Source: Nepenthes gracilis
Lineage: Eukaryota > Streptophyta > Magnoliopsida > Caryophyllales > Nepenthaceae
DNA length: 64,000 nt
Assembly: GCA_033239525.1 (NCBI GenBank)
Contig: BSYO01000010.1
Location: forward strand, 8,645,379 to 8,709,378
Direction of reading: 5' to 3'
The translations under genes and the position numbers were made by a program. Each line of letters begins with the position of its first letter. Positions within the stretch are counted from its first letter, which is position 1. Under the pieces are notes generated by a model. That model was not told the origin of the DNA. It did no database searches and saw nothing but the letters and a program-made list of their open reading frames with translations. Below are positions 46,507 to 63,107 of the stretch, piece after piece.

Positions 46507-49500
46507 TAATTGTCTAACTATGAACCATCCTATTGAGATTTCATCATCACATTATATTCAGCTTGGCGTCCCAAAGATTATCTGATCAGATTTTACTAAG
46601 GTTTCGATACAAACCTCAAATCACAATCAAATTTTTAAAGTCGAAATAATTTATATTCATGTCACTTCGTTGATAAATTGTCAAACTAGCATATTCCCGA
46701 AATACACAGCCCATATCAAAACACCCAGAATATACGACAATCATGGTTTAAACAATTCTAGGATACCCCTAGATACATCCACCATTCTCAAAGTTGACCA
46801 CATTCGGAGTTACAATCATCCCAAGGGTTTGACATAGCTTTTCGATTACTCTCCCCGTAACCTCAGAATATAATGACTGAGCAACCTCAAGATCCCATTG
46901 GCATACCAACGAGCCAACGAATCTAATCCGAGTACATCTTCCATGATTACGATAAGTGGGTCATTCTAATTGTCTTGAAACAAATCATAAGGACTTCATA
47001 TTTCCTGAACTCCTAGCTCCCAAACATCGAATACGGTTTTGTCTCCCAATTCAAGAACATGGCATCTTATCCCCCAATCATTTGGACTTATTCGCGATTC
47101 ATCTTTCACATCTCCTATGAAACTTCAGAGACATACAAGTCCAAAGACCCGTAGCATCAATTGCCAACATTGATGCCTGTTTTCCCAACGAAAACATCGA
47201 GGTTCACTTTCTCAACCTTTGAATAGGTCTGTCCACATGCAATATCATATGATCATCCTTTTTAATGGTAAAACTATTTTGACTCTTAAAACTTTAGGTA
47301 ATGACCATCTTCAAAGACAAAGCCAAAAGTTCTCAAAGCGGAGACTTTAGTTGCTAATTCAGACTTACATATAGGGTAACACTAATTATGAACTTCTCCC
47401 CCACTTAAATTAAAGGTATCCACCTATCATAACGTGGGAGTAACACAACCTTAACGTTTCTCAAAGGCATTACATTCCACGATAACTTATTAGACCCATT
47501 AGGGGTCAACCCAAATAACATGAACGTCAATTACTCCTATTCGGTCTCCAAAAACTACCATTTATCTTTCGTTCTAACAAGTACAAATCTCTCTAAGCCA
47601 ACGTCTCACTTATATTGTAGTCCTCGAAGAATACTTATCGGATCTCTTAATAACTTCAGTTAGACCCAAGGTAACCATACACTTTCATAACACTAATCGG
47701 TCTTCCCAATAACCATCACTTAAAATCTTATAGATCCTAAAATCACACTACCAAAGAGCTACAAGCCTAACAAGATATTTTCTCAACTAAACTCGCATTC
47801 CTTTCTCAATGGGCATACGAATTATCAGCCATCCACAATCCATGACTTAATCCTTAAACAAAGTGCATACACCATTTATTCCTTTGAATTCCCCAATGAA
47901 GTCACCTCAACATGGACCCAGATATGGTCGAAAGACTCAACCCATAAAATTTCATGAAACGCCAACGATCCTACAAAACCCAAACGGCGTTTTTGGACTT
48001 CATAGTGGCCATATCCTCATCCTGAATACCACCGGGGCTACAACTCCCATTGATCCATAATTAACACGCTTTGGGCCGAAATCGATCTTAGAATTCATCA
48101 AGCCTTCACGACGGCCCACGGACTAAGCCTATCTATCCACAAAGTCTGCTCATCCAATTATTAATCTCCTAGCCATTTTTGAAATTCGTGAACCACCTTA
48201 TCGGTCCATCTATTTACCTCGAAAGTTCTGGAATATTTTACCACGATACCAAAGCCGATACTTCCACGGCCCTGCTTAAGATCCTCAACGATTAGCATTG
48301 ATTCGACATGACCTCGAATTACCGATCAAAAGATAACTCAACCGAATCTTCCTTTTTGATAACATCCTCAATCAAATGGTCAACAAGAAAGACGATATCA
48401 ATTTTTTCATACCTCGATCGATTCAAACTCATGCATCAAATCCTACAACCTGATTGCAAGATGCTATCCTTTACCAAGCCAACTATATTAGCACTGCAGT
48501 TCGCCCACCGAGCTACTATTAAGATCAACTTAAGACTTAATACTTTAACTATCTCAAGTTCATACCCAAAATCGCAAAATTTAACTACAAGGCACAATAT
48601 GTTTACCAACACAATTCAGATCGACCCAATAACTCACTGACCAAATCATCCATAACGTCACGTCGAGATCGGCACCACAAGATAGTTCAAGTTAACCCAA
48701 CCAATCGTATCCACGAACACTAAAAATATCACAACCTCAACACCACTTGTATCGAACTTATATCCTTAATTAAATAAACCTAGGAACTACAAAACCATAT
48801 ATATAATCGGGATCCCAAAGATGCAAGTGTTGTGACATCAAGATTGAGAAATTTCATCTTCTATCTCGACAATCTACATATTCCTCTCATGCTTCATCAC
48901 CACCGAAACTGATCCTAAGGGTTCGGATTTCTTCACTTCAAGGTCAGAGGATACAAACTATCCTTAATCCAACGACCGTACTATCTATAACTTAGATCAT
49001 AGTCCCCAAATCCCTTTAAGACAATATTTATCGAAGATTTGTACATAAACATCCACTTTGATATATCTTTTATCCTTCCAAGTACTAGGTCACCTTTGCC
49101 TCTAATACAAAGCTTAGGTCTCCCAATTACACATAACTCAAAACACAATGCAAACATGAGTTTGGAGTCCCCAAAATGACACCAGATTACAATATCAAAC
49201 CCAAGAGCCTTATCACGACAGATAGCACTTAACACATTGAATTAATATCTTGAAACCCTAATTTAAACACCAGACCTCTACACCGTCCGTCCTTAAATAA
49301 GGACATCCCTAAATCTTGCGATCAACCAACCACTATTGAATCATGCTCCCAAGAGTCATACCGACACAAAGCATTAATCCACAAAACCTCCATAACGCAT
49401 GGGACAATATCTCTTAATCCCCGAGACCCATGATCTTTTCTACATCAACTCATCAAGGTCAGCTTCACTTCCTATCTAGTATGGGGCAACACGCCATATC

Positions 49501-50198
49501 TTCTACCAGACATGGGGTCACCACAACGTCATCTTAAGTCTTAAAATTCATTTCTTGACCTGAATAGGATCTGGACTGCCCAGAAGTCCAGACACTGTAG
49601 TATTTCCAAAACAATTAGGAATTGCCAACCTAGAACTTCATATGGCCGAAATTTACTCCAGTCAAACCAATTTCGAGCCAATGGCTCCACCCAATTCACT
49701 ACACTTGCTAGGTTGATCAGGCGACCCATCTTAACAAATCACTAGCCTAAGGAATTCAATCCACAGCTGATCGAACTTAAACCTCAAATCGAGATCAATT
49801 AACCTAGGCCTCGAATCAACATTGATCAATCCAAGGACCCAATTGATACCAATCAAATTCCAACACTAAGGTGTCTTGACATACCGTCTTTCCCTCAACC
49901 CTACAAGCAGCCACTAATATTAGTAGTTCCCGACTAAAAGCCACTACTAATATTTTCTTAGGACCGAGACATTTCACATTAAGTCACTCCTTGAACACAA
50001 GCTAGGACACATAAACTAGCCAATTGAACTAATTCATCATTCTTAACTTAGTGCAAGCCTAAGTCATTGGGATTGTGGTAACCTAAGCTACCCGGATTGA
50101 CTTAATCATCACACGCCTTTGATTACTTATTCAATCAATCTAAATCTAGCCTAGGCTTCCGCATAGGATATAGATCAAACCTAAGGCATCTCTCTTTT

Positions 50199-50211
50199 CT
50201 CTGATACCAAC
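50199..50211 (-). other. Primer-binding site of element K
   Basis: On the minus strand GTTGGTATCAGAG directly follows the right-hand (5') LTR and matches the complement of the initiator-Met tRNA 3' end. Confidence 0.85.
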
Positions 50212-51614
50212 TGTGACGGACCGGATTATTCTCTATTGAATAACCTCCGTCATTGGCAACATAACTATAGTCCATAATTAATGCTTATGGATTCTACAGA
50301 AATTTCGGCAGAGTTCCCTCTACAACTGGATAAAAACCAAAAATATAACCTGTTTAAAAACATCCTGTACAAGCACACAACTAACAAGAGGCCTAACACA
50401 GAGCCTACAACACACCACATAGGATCACAAGACCGCCATACCATCCATGGCTCCAATACGGTACTCTACTCTACCGTATTAGATCTAGAGATGCCATCTA
50501 ATATGAAACAAAACTCAAAACATCGATACAACGCGGAAGCATACTATATCATCATAATCTGCCGGAAGCATACAAAACCATAAAAATAATAACAATACGC
50601 CACATCCAACCCGAGTGGCTGTTTAACTGATACAACACTATGGCCAAATCCTTTGCGCACTCGATGAATGACCTCTTGAGCAAGCCTCTCTTTGCTCTAA
50701 CTATCGGCGCGGCTAAGTGTTCTCATGAAAGGAAACAACGGTAAGAGTGAGCCTACGGTTCAAAGTATAATCATACTCAATACTTGTAGGCAAATAATAG
50801 ATTTGGAAGGGGGAATACAAGTAATCTCGATAATCATGAATCGAGGAACAAATATCCGGAATCACCGGATTCTCACGGTAACATGATTAGGCATTATTCA
50901 TTTCATTATTATATCATCTTTGCGGATTTAGTAGGCCGTACTAACCAACGATGCGAGAGAACGAGGAAAGGAATGTGTTCGCTACACATTCTAAAGCCAC
51001 AAACTACATTTTAGGGTGAGCACTTTCGATGGTCGCATCCATGCAATGATCCACAACGACTACATCTCGCTATGTAGTGTTCATCCGACACGCCCCACAC
51101 CCCGGGGACCGGGGCAATCATCGTTCTTTCACAGTAGTTTCCAAAAGCGTACCACGAATATCACTCGCTCCCACGAGCGGCCAGAATACGTGGCCAAGTA
51201 TTCCTCTGGTTCACACCGCGATGGACATGGTAAGCTAAAGATACTACCCCCTATGAATCGTGGTCCTAGTTTCAAGATTAGTTTCAACACTTGGAGAGGA
51301 AAATTCACATTTGCCATACACATTCACAACTCGGAAAATCCCATTCCCATCACATACATCTCCATCCGGGAGATCATTCCATCACAATGCACAATGTGGA
51401 TTCCCTTCCATTTACTTGCTCGGTTCACAACTTTCTGTGGGACTCAATCCCCTTATTCTTAACAATACATTCCAAATTCACGAGGGATATTAGGATTTCT
51501 TACCTCCAATGATCACATATCGCCTTAGAAGCCCCCGGGACTCATTCCTCGCTTCTGGTATCCGAATACACAACATTTGGCATAAGTTTCATCACAATTA
51601 AATAGAGGCAAAGC

Positions 51615-51962
51615 ATGCAAATTTACACTTTAATCTCGGATGAGCAGTGTCAGGGGACTTTTAGAGCATCTGGACGCCGCGAACGGTTCGATACTTGTGA
51701 AATTGGACGTCCGGTTGATACATATGCACAATTGGGACATGGTGATTCATCTTTTGAGGTCGATTCAACATACAATGAAGGTGGAAACATGCAATTTCCC
51801 ATTCTACACACGGATGAACAGTGTCTGGGCCAATTTAGAGGGCCCGGACACCGCGATCGGGTCGAAACATGCGCAATAGAACCCGCGGCCGACATATATA
51901 TGCATTTAGGACGTGGGGATTCATATTTTTAGGTCGAAGTAACATAATTCGGAGGGGAAAAC
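51615..51962. repeat. 174-bp tandem duplication in the right LTR of K
   Basis: Units start ATGCAAATTTAC (51615) and ATGCAATTTCCC (51789), the same spacing as in the left LTR, so the duplication predates insertion of K. Confidence 0.85.
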
Positions 51963-52457
51963 AGTGAACCCGAATCCGGGCGTGGGTTAGGGTTTTACGA
52001 TACCAAATCGGTCGATTCGGATCACAAATTGGACAAAGAACTACATATTCATTGAACATAATTCATGGGCTACACATTCTTCATATTTTGGGTGGGTATC
52101 GGAACAATAATACCCGATGGTGAACGAGTAAAAATCACAAAATAACAAATGGTGAGTTTGAGAACACTTGCCTTGACGTGTTCTATATTTTCTCCAACTA
52201 GCTCAAGCTCGGAATCGGACCCGAAGGCCTCCATTTTCCCCTTTTCTCCTTCACGAGCTCCTCCTCTCACCGGGCTCCCATGAGCGCTGCCCCTGCTCCA
52301 CCGCGACGCTCGGCCGGCCACCACCTCACACGGCCGTCGCTGGCCATTGCCGACCCGTGCGCCATCGGAATGGCGGAATCCTCCTCCTCTCTCGACCTAA
52401 CCCTAAGCCTCTCTCTCTCTTCGAATTCCCTCTCCTCGATTCCGCCTCCCCCCTCCC

Positions 52458-52494
<37 letters not shown>
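52458..52494. repeat. (TTA)n microsatellite in the right LTR of K
   Basis: About 12 TTA units against 15 in the partner LTR, showing change since insertion. Confidence 0.92.
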
Positions 52495-52498
<4 letters not shown>

Positions 52499-52706
52499 TA
52501 CGTTTTCTTTTAATCCCAATTTAATTCGACACCCGAACGAAAGAATGGGCACACTCCGGCACCGACCCAACAATTCTGAATATTCTTCCAAAATTTCATA
52601 ATATTAAATTAATTTTTCACACGTCCGAATTACCCAAAATTACCGAAAATAATAAATAATTTCAATTTAGTCCGATAAAAATATTTTGGGATTTCGGGAT
52701 ATTACA

Positions 52707-52831
52707 CTATAACTGTGCCAACAACATATCGGAGACATCATCGGGGTGTATACGAGCAATCAACTCGTTCTCCAGTGATGTTATCTATCCCAAGAGTTGG
52801 TTAATGTGCCTCACCACCCAATCGTTTTGTA
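52707..52831 (-). pseudogene. aORF part 3
   Basis: Continues the coiled region: DWVVRHINQLL, a stop, then SLENELIARIHPDDVSDML. Flanked by solo LTR I on the right and element K on the left. Confidence 0.7.
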
Positions 52832-55381
52832 ATATCTTAGATTTTTGTTCGGATGAATTTAATACTAATTATAATTTTGGGCAAATTGTGTGCGACAAAA
52901 TTAATTAAATATTGAGAAATTTTGGAAGGATGTTTTGATCGGTTGGGCTGGTGCCCGGGGCACCATTTTGTCGCCCAAATATTGATTCGGATTTTGGAAT
53001 AAAAGAAAACTAAAATGAAATATAGATTTTATATATATATATATATAAATAATAGAGATGGATAAGTATTAAAAAAAGAAAAGAAAAAGAAAAAGAAGAG
53101 ATAAGATTGGAAGAGTGGATCGGGGAGAGAGAAAAGGGGGTGAGAGAGGGAGCTAGGGTTTTGGGGTTCGCAGCGGAGGAGGAAGAAGAGAGGAGGGAGG
53201 CGGTCGACGACGGCGACGTGCGGCGAGGACGGCACGATGCTGGTGGTGGTCGGCGGCGGCCTCTGGTGGTCATCGGGTTGCGCGGTGTGGATTGCGCGAT
53301 GGTGGAGCGACGGGATGTCGCGCAGGGAGTATCAGCGGCCGTGTAACGGCATCGGCCCTGACGAGGTGACACCGGGCAGGCCGGCGATGGCCGTTGACAA
53401 TGGTAGTTGTTTGGCGTGGCGTCGTCGTGGAGCAGCGGCTTGATGGCGAAGAAGCTGCGTAGGAGAGAGAGAGAAACGCCGCTCGGAGGACGGCATGCTC
53501 TAGCGGCGACATGCGAAGAGCTGTCCACGACGGAGGTTGGCGGTGGCCAATGGTGGTCGCCCGGTCGGGGCGATACCATGGGTGAGCAGACAAGGAAGCG
53601 TGCGAGAGGAGAGAGAAATCGGGCAGGCAAGGAGTCGCGTAGCAAAGCACGCACGGTAGAGAGAAAGTGCCCGGTCGGATACTTCGGGACATCATTTCTT
53701 TGATTTGTAAAGTGAGGTCCGGGCAAGTAAAAAACCTCTCTTTGGTCTAATTTAATTTCTAATATATTTTGGATACTGTTTGGAATTTTTACTAACATGC
53801 ATGAATTTTTGGTACACCCATTTATTTATTCTGGACATGCATGTGTAGTTCATTGGATGTTTTGGGGATTGTTGGACTGGGTTTTATGATTTTGGAGAGT
53901 TTAATATTTTTCTGAAAGTTTGAATAATTTATTGGACACTGTATATTTTTATATTAATATATTTGTATAAAAAAAATGAGCATGAAACTTTGCATTGGCC
54001 GTGCAGTCACATGCACGTGCCGGGTTGTGATCACTACATTTGGATTTGGATTATTGGATTCTGGCCAGCTCCCGACGGGGAGATTATTTGATTATTTGGA
54101 AATTCCTTTCCGCCGGCAGGAAAGGCTTGGAGTAGTGACCCTTCCCATTTGGATAATTTGACTTGACCTTAGAATATATTCGGACGTCCTAATATATCTG
54201 ACAAACATGAGGAATGCACCCAAAGCCGCGGGTGGCAAAACATAGTGAGCAACCTTATCTTTGGGTACACAGTACATGGATTTTGGCCTAAGGTTACCGG
54301 GATTATGTGTAACCCTTCCTCAAGCTAGTCATTAAATATTGAGAATCCAAATTTGGTGCATAATTTGTATTTTTACATTAATTGGTATTGGACTTTGATT
54401 TGGATATGAATTTTTTGACTTGAATTTGAGATTCACCGATTTTTGCCTATAATTGGGCTTGGTATGTCTCGTACAAACGATTTTGATCATATGTTTTGAT
54501 CTGAACCTTTGGAATATCTATTGCGGTGCTGCTTCGGTTTCTGCGCACGCTATTGGATCATCCGGCTATCGAATTCTGCCCCAGATCACAAGCTGATCGG
54601 GCATTGGATTTGGATTTGGACTTGGACTCGGACTCGGATTTGGACTCAGATCGACATCAGTTTTGGAATTGGTTCGGATCACTTCTGTTTTGGCTATATA
54701 TATATTTATATATATATAGACGTCCCGACGAGGACTATTTTTAAAATTTGGACATTTGTTTGGACTTGGATATTTGAATTGAGTACGAGACTACCATTGG
54801 ATTTTAAAATTTGGATCTTGGATTTTGATTGAATTTGTCTTTATCGGCGATTTGGATTTATCCTGAAATTTGATTGGATTGTCATCCATTGACCTCTCAT
54901 CTAATTTATTGGACTCCTTTCGAATAAATATGATACTTGCTGAGCATTAGGCTCATTTTTCTATTTTGTCCCTTCAGAGTAGAAGGTTGAGATGATATAG
55001 TATAAAGATGTGATATCGGATAATCCGAAGTTTATTATGGTTTATATGGATATTTGATGTATTTGGATTATGGAATTGGCCGGATATGAGCTTATTATTA
55101 TATTTCGGAAATAGTTTGAATATTATATCATGTTTGATGATGATTTTTGGGTCGGATTATTACGTCCCTTACGATGATTGTAGAGCAGGTCACATTTATA
55201 TTGTTTGGACGGTTGTTCGAAGAGGTCCTGTGAGGATTTTAATTTTTTTGAGTATATATTTTGGTTTGTCACCCCCGAATTTTGGGACTTAATATCAATT
55301 GTTTAAAATTATTTGGGAATTTAGATTTTAAAAATTATAATTAATTATTTAAATTGACCTACTTGGTTCGAGTTCGGACAC
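52832..55381 (+). mobile_element. Solo LTR I (Tekay-like), TSD CGTTT
   Basis: TGTAATATCTTAG...GAGTTCGGACA, 2,550 bp, with perfect CGTTT at 52827-52831 and 55382-55386. It shares the GGCAAAACATAGTGAGC word with C's LTR (54234 versus 11978) and a GAG-CATT-GGCTCA segment near 54938 with LTR X. A (TA)n run (53030-53047), GA-rich tract and GC-rich island follow its start. A 262-codon minus-strand open stretch at 53010-53798 is a by-product of the island. It interrupts the Tat aORF. Confidence 0.88.
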
Positions 55382-56876
55382 GTTTTCTTCCCTCAGTCGG
55401 ACATTCTCCTCTTTCAGTTTGGCATTATCCTCTTCTAGACTTGACATCATAGCATCTCTCAGCAGGACATTCTCCTTTTTCAATCTGACATTCTCCGTTT
55501 CCAGACTTGACAACACAGATTGGAGAACAACTGTGCCCTTATGGTGCTCCGCCCTCAACAACTCCATCTCCTCATCGAACTAGGCAATCTCCTTATCTCG
55601 GTTAGAGATCACCAGGTCCCACTGGTGTAGTCCTTTAGTAACTACACTCGTAATTTTCTCCAATGTGCTAAGTATTAATAGTGGAGAGGAAAAGGAGAAG
55701 GAAAATTGTGAAGGTTTACCTGCTAGACTTTGCGCATCGGCATCGCTGGCCTACTCCGTAACCTTGGGCCTATTAGTGGAGGACTAGAGACAGAAATATC
55801 CTGAATAGGCCCAGCAGTGGCCTCCACCGCATGCTCCTTCGGCAACTCCGCTGTGAAGTCTACTACCTCAACAGGCTTTCTGGCGGTAGAATCCTCCGGC
55901 ACCTCCACAGTGAGGCCCACTGCCTCAATAGGCTCTCCGGCGATTGGCTCCTCCGGCTTAGTGAACGGCTCAAAAGCTGGCTTTAGCAGCGCAGCTCGCG
56001 GCTCCACTGGTGGCTCCAGGGCTCGGCTTGAGGCTCCCCTCAAGGCTCCGTCCCGATGGCTTCTGGCTCCTGCTCTGCCAACGTAGGCTGCGCCACCATG
56101 ATGACGCTGCTCGCTCCAGCGCTCAACATGGCATTGTATTCTTCTAGAGCCAACTCCACTTCGACTTCTGAACGTTCTCCCACTTGAAGACTTCCGGCGG
56201 CCACGTAGTCTAGCCCTGAGGATGACGAAGAAGGCTCCACCATGGTGGCCCTATTATGTTTTGGACTAGTGGGAGCAATGTCAGTGGAAGGTGCACTAGT
56301 GTCATCGCCAATCATAACGCCGGCCTTCCTCTTCATTTACGAGGCCTCTAGCGGCGGCGACCTAAATTTCTGGATTAGAGAGGAAGGTCCCCAATGAGCT
56401 CTCTTGGCTTTCTCCCGAGAAACCAAGTGGTCTCTCTGAAAGTCAAAAGCATTCATCCTCACTAACTCCAATAATTTAGCCACAGCAGCAATCTCCGCCT
56501 TCTCTGGCGTTCCTGTGAAAGCCTTGGAAACCTTACCCCAGTCCCGTGACAAGGGCCATGTCTCAGCAACACACATAAATAAGAAGCGATCCTTTTAATT
56601 TTTCAACGAGTCCTAGATGGCCTCTTTGATTGGAAAGTCTTTGGGAGATTGGGAAATCTAGTCCCTACTCTATGTGAAACGAAACATCACCCTAACAGCA
56701 TCGATCATCATCATTCGAGAGTGGTGGTGCATGACAATGCATAGAGAGCAAAGATATTGCACGACATTAGTATGAAGCCGGTGTGATAGGCACTGAATAG
56801 CAATGAGGATGACGAACAATTCTTGAGAGACTTGGATACAAAACCTATTCCTCAGATGAGTATCGCAAATAGTAAT
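55382..56876 (-). pseudogene. aORF part 2 (core and coiled coil)
   Basis: Carries most of the aORF: ITICDTHLRNRFCIQVSQEL, VVQYLCSLCIVMHHHSR, ETWPLSRDWGKVSKAF, a serine/proline/glutamate-rich middle, and a coiled coil with TENVRLKKEN and EDNAKLKEENVRLREEN. Open runs are 56670-56876, 56337-56576, 56040-56336, 55723-56043 and 55382-55567, with stops or shifts between. Confidence 0.75.
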
Positions 56877-57311
56877 TGTAACGTCCCCAGGCACCCGCAT
56901 GGAGATATTGTCTGCTTTGACAGCCACACAGGCTCCGCACGATTTTGCTCTTGGCAGACGGCCTCCACCGCCTCCAAAATGCGTCTCCATGGGAAGGGTA
57001 TACATGCCTTTATAAGAGCGCGCTTCGTGCCCCCTCCAATCCGATGTGGGACTCTACAGTTCACCCCCTCAAAGAGGCCCAGAGTCCTCGCTGGCACACC
57101 AAACCCGGGTCCTGGCTTTGATACCACTTGTCATGTCCCCAGGAACCCGTATGGAGATATTGTCTGCTTTGGAAGCCACACAGGCTCCGCACGATTTTGC
57201 TCTTGGCAGACAGCCTCCACTGCCTCCAAAACGCGTCTCCATGGGAAGGGTATCCACACCTCTATAAGAGCGTGCTTCATGCCCCCCTCCAATCCGATGT
57301 GAGACTCTACA
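56877..57311 (-). mobile_element. TRIM element (435 bp)
   Basis: Two LTRs, 56877-57058 and 57129-57311, with about 17 differences by eye, surround only 70 bp. On the minus strand the right LTR is followed by a PBS matching initiator-Met tRNA in 15 of 16 bases (57126-57111), and the left LTR is preceded by GAGGGGGTGAAC as PPT (57070-57059). The LTR starts TGTAGAGTCCCACATCGG and holds CTCTTATAAAGG as TATA box. No coding capacity. Flanks are GTAAT (56872-56876) and GTTAT (57312-57316). Confidence 0.88.
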
Positions 57312-57316
57312 GTTAT

Positions 57317-60673
<3,357 letters not shown>

Positions 60674-60822
60674 GTAATGTAGCCCTCAGAAAGGAAGCAA
60701 GTCCTATTCAGTTCGCTAGGCATCACCGGAATGATCTCTCATGGAATGTTGAACTCTACATATAACTCTCTAACTTCGCTGGCTGTAAGCATAGAAACAA
60801 TCTCCATCACAGAAGGTGCCAT
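60674..60822 (-). pseudogene. aORF part 1 (N-terminus)
   Basis: Encodes MAPSVMEIVSMLTASEV, then one in-frame stop and EIIPVMPSELNRT, ending at the GTAAT target site of solo LTR X. LTR J begins only about 67 bp upstream of the start codon. Confidence 0.7.
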
Positions 60823-60888
60823 GGAAATGGAAGCAAGAAGGTTGTAGAATACTTAGAAATTTTTAGAAGGAAAAGTTGAAGGAATGCG

Positions 60889-63107
60889 AGGGTGAGGCCC
60901 CGGGACAAAAAACACGATAATTGGGAATAATTAAAACGATGATAATCATCAAGAGGTCAAGCATGCATTGAAAAATAGTGGTTGAAAGTAAAAAGTTAAA
61001 AAAATATCCGAGTTCAGCAAGCAGTAGAGTGGGGCCTGCCATGCGCCCGAGGCACGGCAGCGAGTGCAAAAATCCAATGGCTAGCCGCTCATCGAGTGCC
61101 AAGCACGTTCGAGCGATCCCCTAGCAGAAACCCCGCGCTCGCCACACGCTCGACACGTACTCGAGCACAACCCCGACTTTTGCCCATATTCTGATTTCGT
61201 TTTTATTATAAATAGAAGGGGAAAAGGAGAGTGGGAGAGAGAGTAGAAAAACGAACGAAGAGGAGGGAGAAGAGAAGAGGAAAAAGAGGAAATCACTCGT
61301 TTCAATCCACTCTAGGTAAAAATAACAGCAGATCAGGCTAGGGCAAATATACTTCGGACGTTGTTTTTCATTTTTACCGTTTCCTCTCGCTTTAAAATTG
61401 ATGAAAGTGCTCTAAAATGTTATTGTTACATGTTTAAAGTAAACGAAGCATGTTTTCCTTGATTGTTCAGTTAGATTTTGTATTTACTAATGTTTATTGC
61501 AAGATTTGGCTTCGATTTCATGAACAAGTATGTAATTAGTGTTTGATTTGGTCCCGGAAGCATGTGATGAAACCCTAACTCGAAAATATTGGAGATTTGT
61601 GGTTAAAGTACATGATTTAGTATATGTGTATGGATTTATGGCGTTGATTTCATGAATAAACACACGTTTAGTGATCGATTTGAGTTCGGAAGTTTTGACG
61701 AAGCACTAGGCAGGAAAATAAAGGGGATTTAATGATTTTTAATTGTAGTTTCTGTTATATAAAAGTTAAACATTGAAATGAAGCTCCTTGTATAATTTGT
61801 TTTTAAAAATTTTTACGGACTTATACCGATAAATTTTCATGCATTTCAAGTAAAATCAAGGGTTTTAGATGTATATATAACGAACGTTTTGAATTAATCA
61901 AGGAAGGAAAATTTGAAACTCGATTATGAGAAAGGGTTTTTTGAAAGAAGCTATTTACGTGTTTTAGGACTTAGGACTAATATAGGTTAGGTTCTTCGGC
62001 ATGCCTTAAAACTTTACGGTGGTGATCGAGGATAACTTTTCATGGAGTTATATGTGGTCCGCCCTTCCTTAGTTTTCGGTCGGGAGGAAAGTTATGTTTT
62101 TGACGTTGGGAGGCACACCCATACTATTCCGTGAGACGGGATCTTCTGTTACTATTTATAGCTTTGGATTGTGAGGAGATGTACACAATTTATCCTCGAT
62201 CATTCGCCCCCTTAGCTAGTAGGGTATACTAGTAGGGTTTATCCTTACGTTCTGTCAAGATTTGTACCACTATAAAATCGATTTCTAATACCGATAAAGA
62301 TTAAAAGAGAAGTTTCTGACTTTATTTTCTGATTCTATTTTCTGAATTATACTGATTACTGATTTTTGATTTCTAATTTCTGAGTTTAATATCGTCAAAT
62401 TATGCTCTTCTCTGTTTTCTAGGTTATATTCTGTTTGACCGTTCCGTTTCTGCATAGTTTCATGATATCGCATAATGGCTCATGTTTTGATCATAACATT
62501 ACTAACTGTTTTATTATTTTTCTCCCCTCCAGATGAGACTGTAGAGTTAGTGCCCGACGAGAAAGAGTGACTAAAAGCAATTCCCGAAGACTTTTGAGGA
62601 TCTGAAGCGTTTTGGAGCTATTTTGAAAAATCTGTTGGATGTAGAGATTTGACTGGATATGTGATTTTGTATATGGTTTTTATGCCTATGGATATTTATG
62701 TATATATGTGTTTTGTATAGAAATGCATGTGTGTATGCGATGGTAAAACAAAAACTATGTTTCTCCAAGTTAATAGTTTAGCTTCCGCTCTAAACTTCTG
62801 GATATTCTGTAAAGGTCCTAGATGGCATCTCCTTTATAAATTGCTAGTGTAGTTAATAGTTTTATAGATTAATGCCATGGATGGTACATGTGATCCTGTG
62901 TATACGTATTGTAGGAAGAATTGTGGTATAATTGATAGTTGTGTGCTTGTAATGGCTGGTTATACAGGTTGTACATTTGGGTTTTTATCCAGTTACAAAG
63001 GAGATTCTGCCAAAATTTCTGTAGAAGTCTTACTTTATATTGTGGTCCTAAAATCCTGTTTCTGTCTTGACGGAAGTTTTCGAAGAAAAAAAATCCGTTC
63101 CGTCACA
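60889..63107 (+). mobile_element. LTR J, probable solo LTR
   Basis: Ends CCGTTCCGTCACA at 63107, matching the reverse complement of the TGTGACGGA-type end of K, and starts near AGGGTGAGGCCCCGGG. ATTATAAATAGAAG at about 61206 is a TATA box. Flanks ATGCG (60884-60888) and ATGTG (63108-63112) agree in four of five bases, but this makes the left end AG instead of TG, so the left border may be 60893. The Tat 3' region continues on the right. Confidence 0.65.

Larger units (their letters stand above)
46080..50211 (-). other. Non-coding interior of element K
   Basis: Searched by eye on both strands for CX2C knuckles, D(T/S)G, YxDD, RNase H and DDE patterns; none found. The 3' edge has ATTTTGAGGACGAAATTTTC (minus, about 46119-46100), a sequence seen near the 3' end of Tekay-type chromoviruses, which suggests derivation from one. 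Contains the tRNA-like sequence at 46427-46506. Confidence 0.65.
43552..52706 (-). mobile_element. Element K: non-coding LTR retrotransposon, TSD CTATA
   Basis: CTATA at 43547-43551 and 52707-52711 flanks two LTRs, 43552-46079 and 50212-52706. PBS and PPT show minus orientation. The 4.1-kb interior (46080-50211) has no recognisable gag, protease, RT or integrase in either strand, only scattered short open stretches. Long LTRs with a large non-coding interior are the definition of LARD-type elements. The interior shares order with fragment H over about 1.4 kb. In the first ~350 bp of the LTRs I count about 25 differences by eye, so K is younger than its Tat host. Confidence 0.88.
50212..52706 (-). 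repeat. 5' LTR of element K
   Basis: TGTGACGGACCG...GATATTACA (2,495 bp), closely matching 43552-46079 with indels. Carries the same 174-bp duplication (51615-51962), GC-rich island and (TTA)n (52458-52494, about 12 units). Confidence 0.9.

Noticed and set aside
53010..53798. 262-codon minus-strand open stretch, longest in the window
   Set aside because: It lies antisense within solo LTR I with perfect TSD. Its composition (S/P/R-rich, then poly-F and Y/I repeats from TA and GA tracts) reflects base composition, not a protein family.
56823..57302. 159-codon + strand open stretch
   Set aside because: It spans both TRIM LTRs and is antisense to the element; the repeated peptide simply reflects the duplicated LTR.
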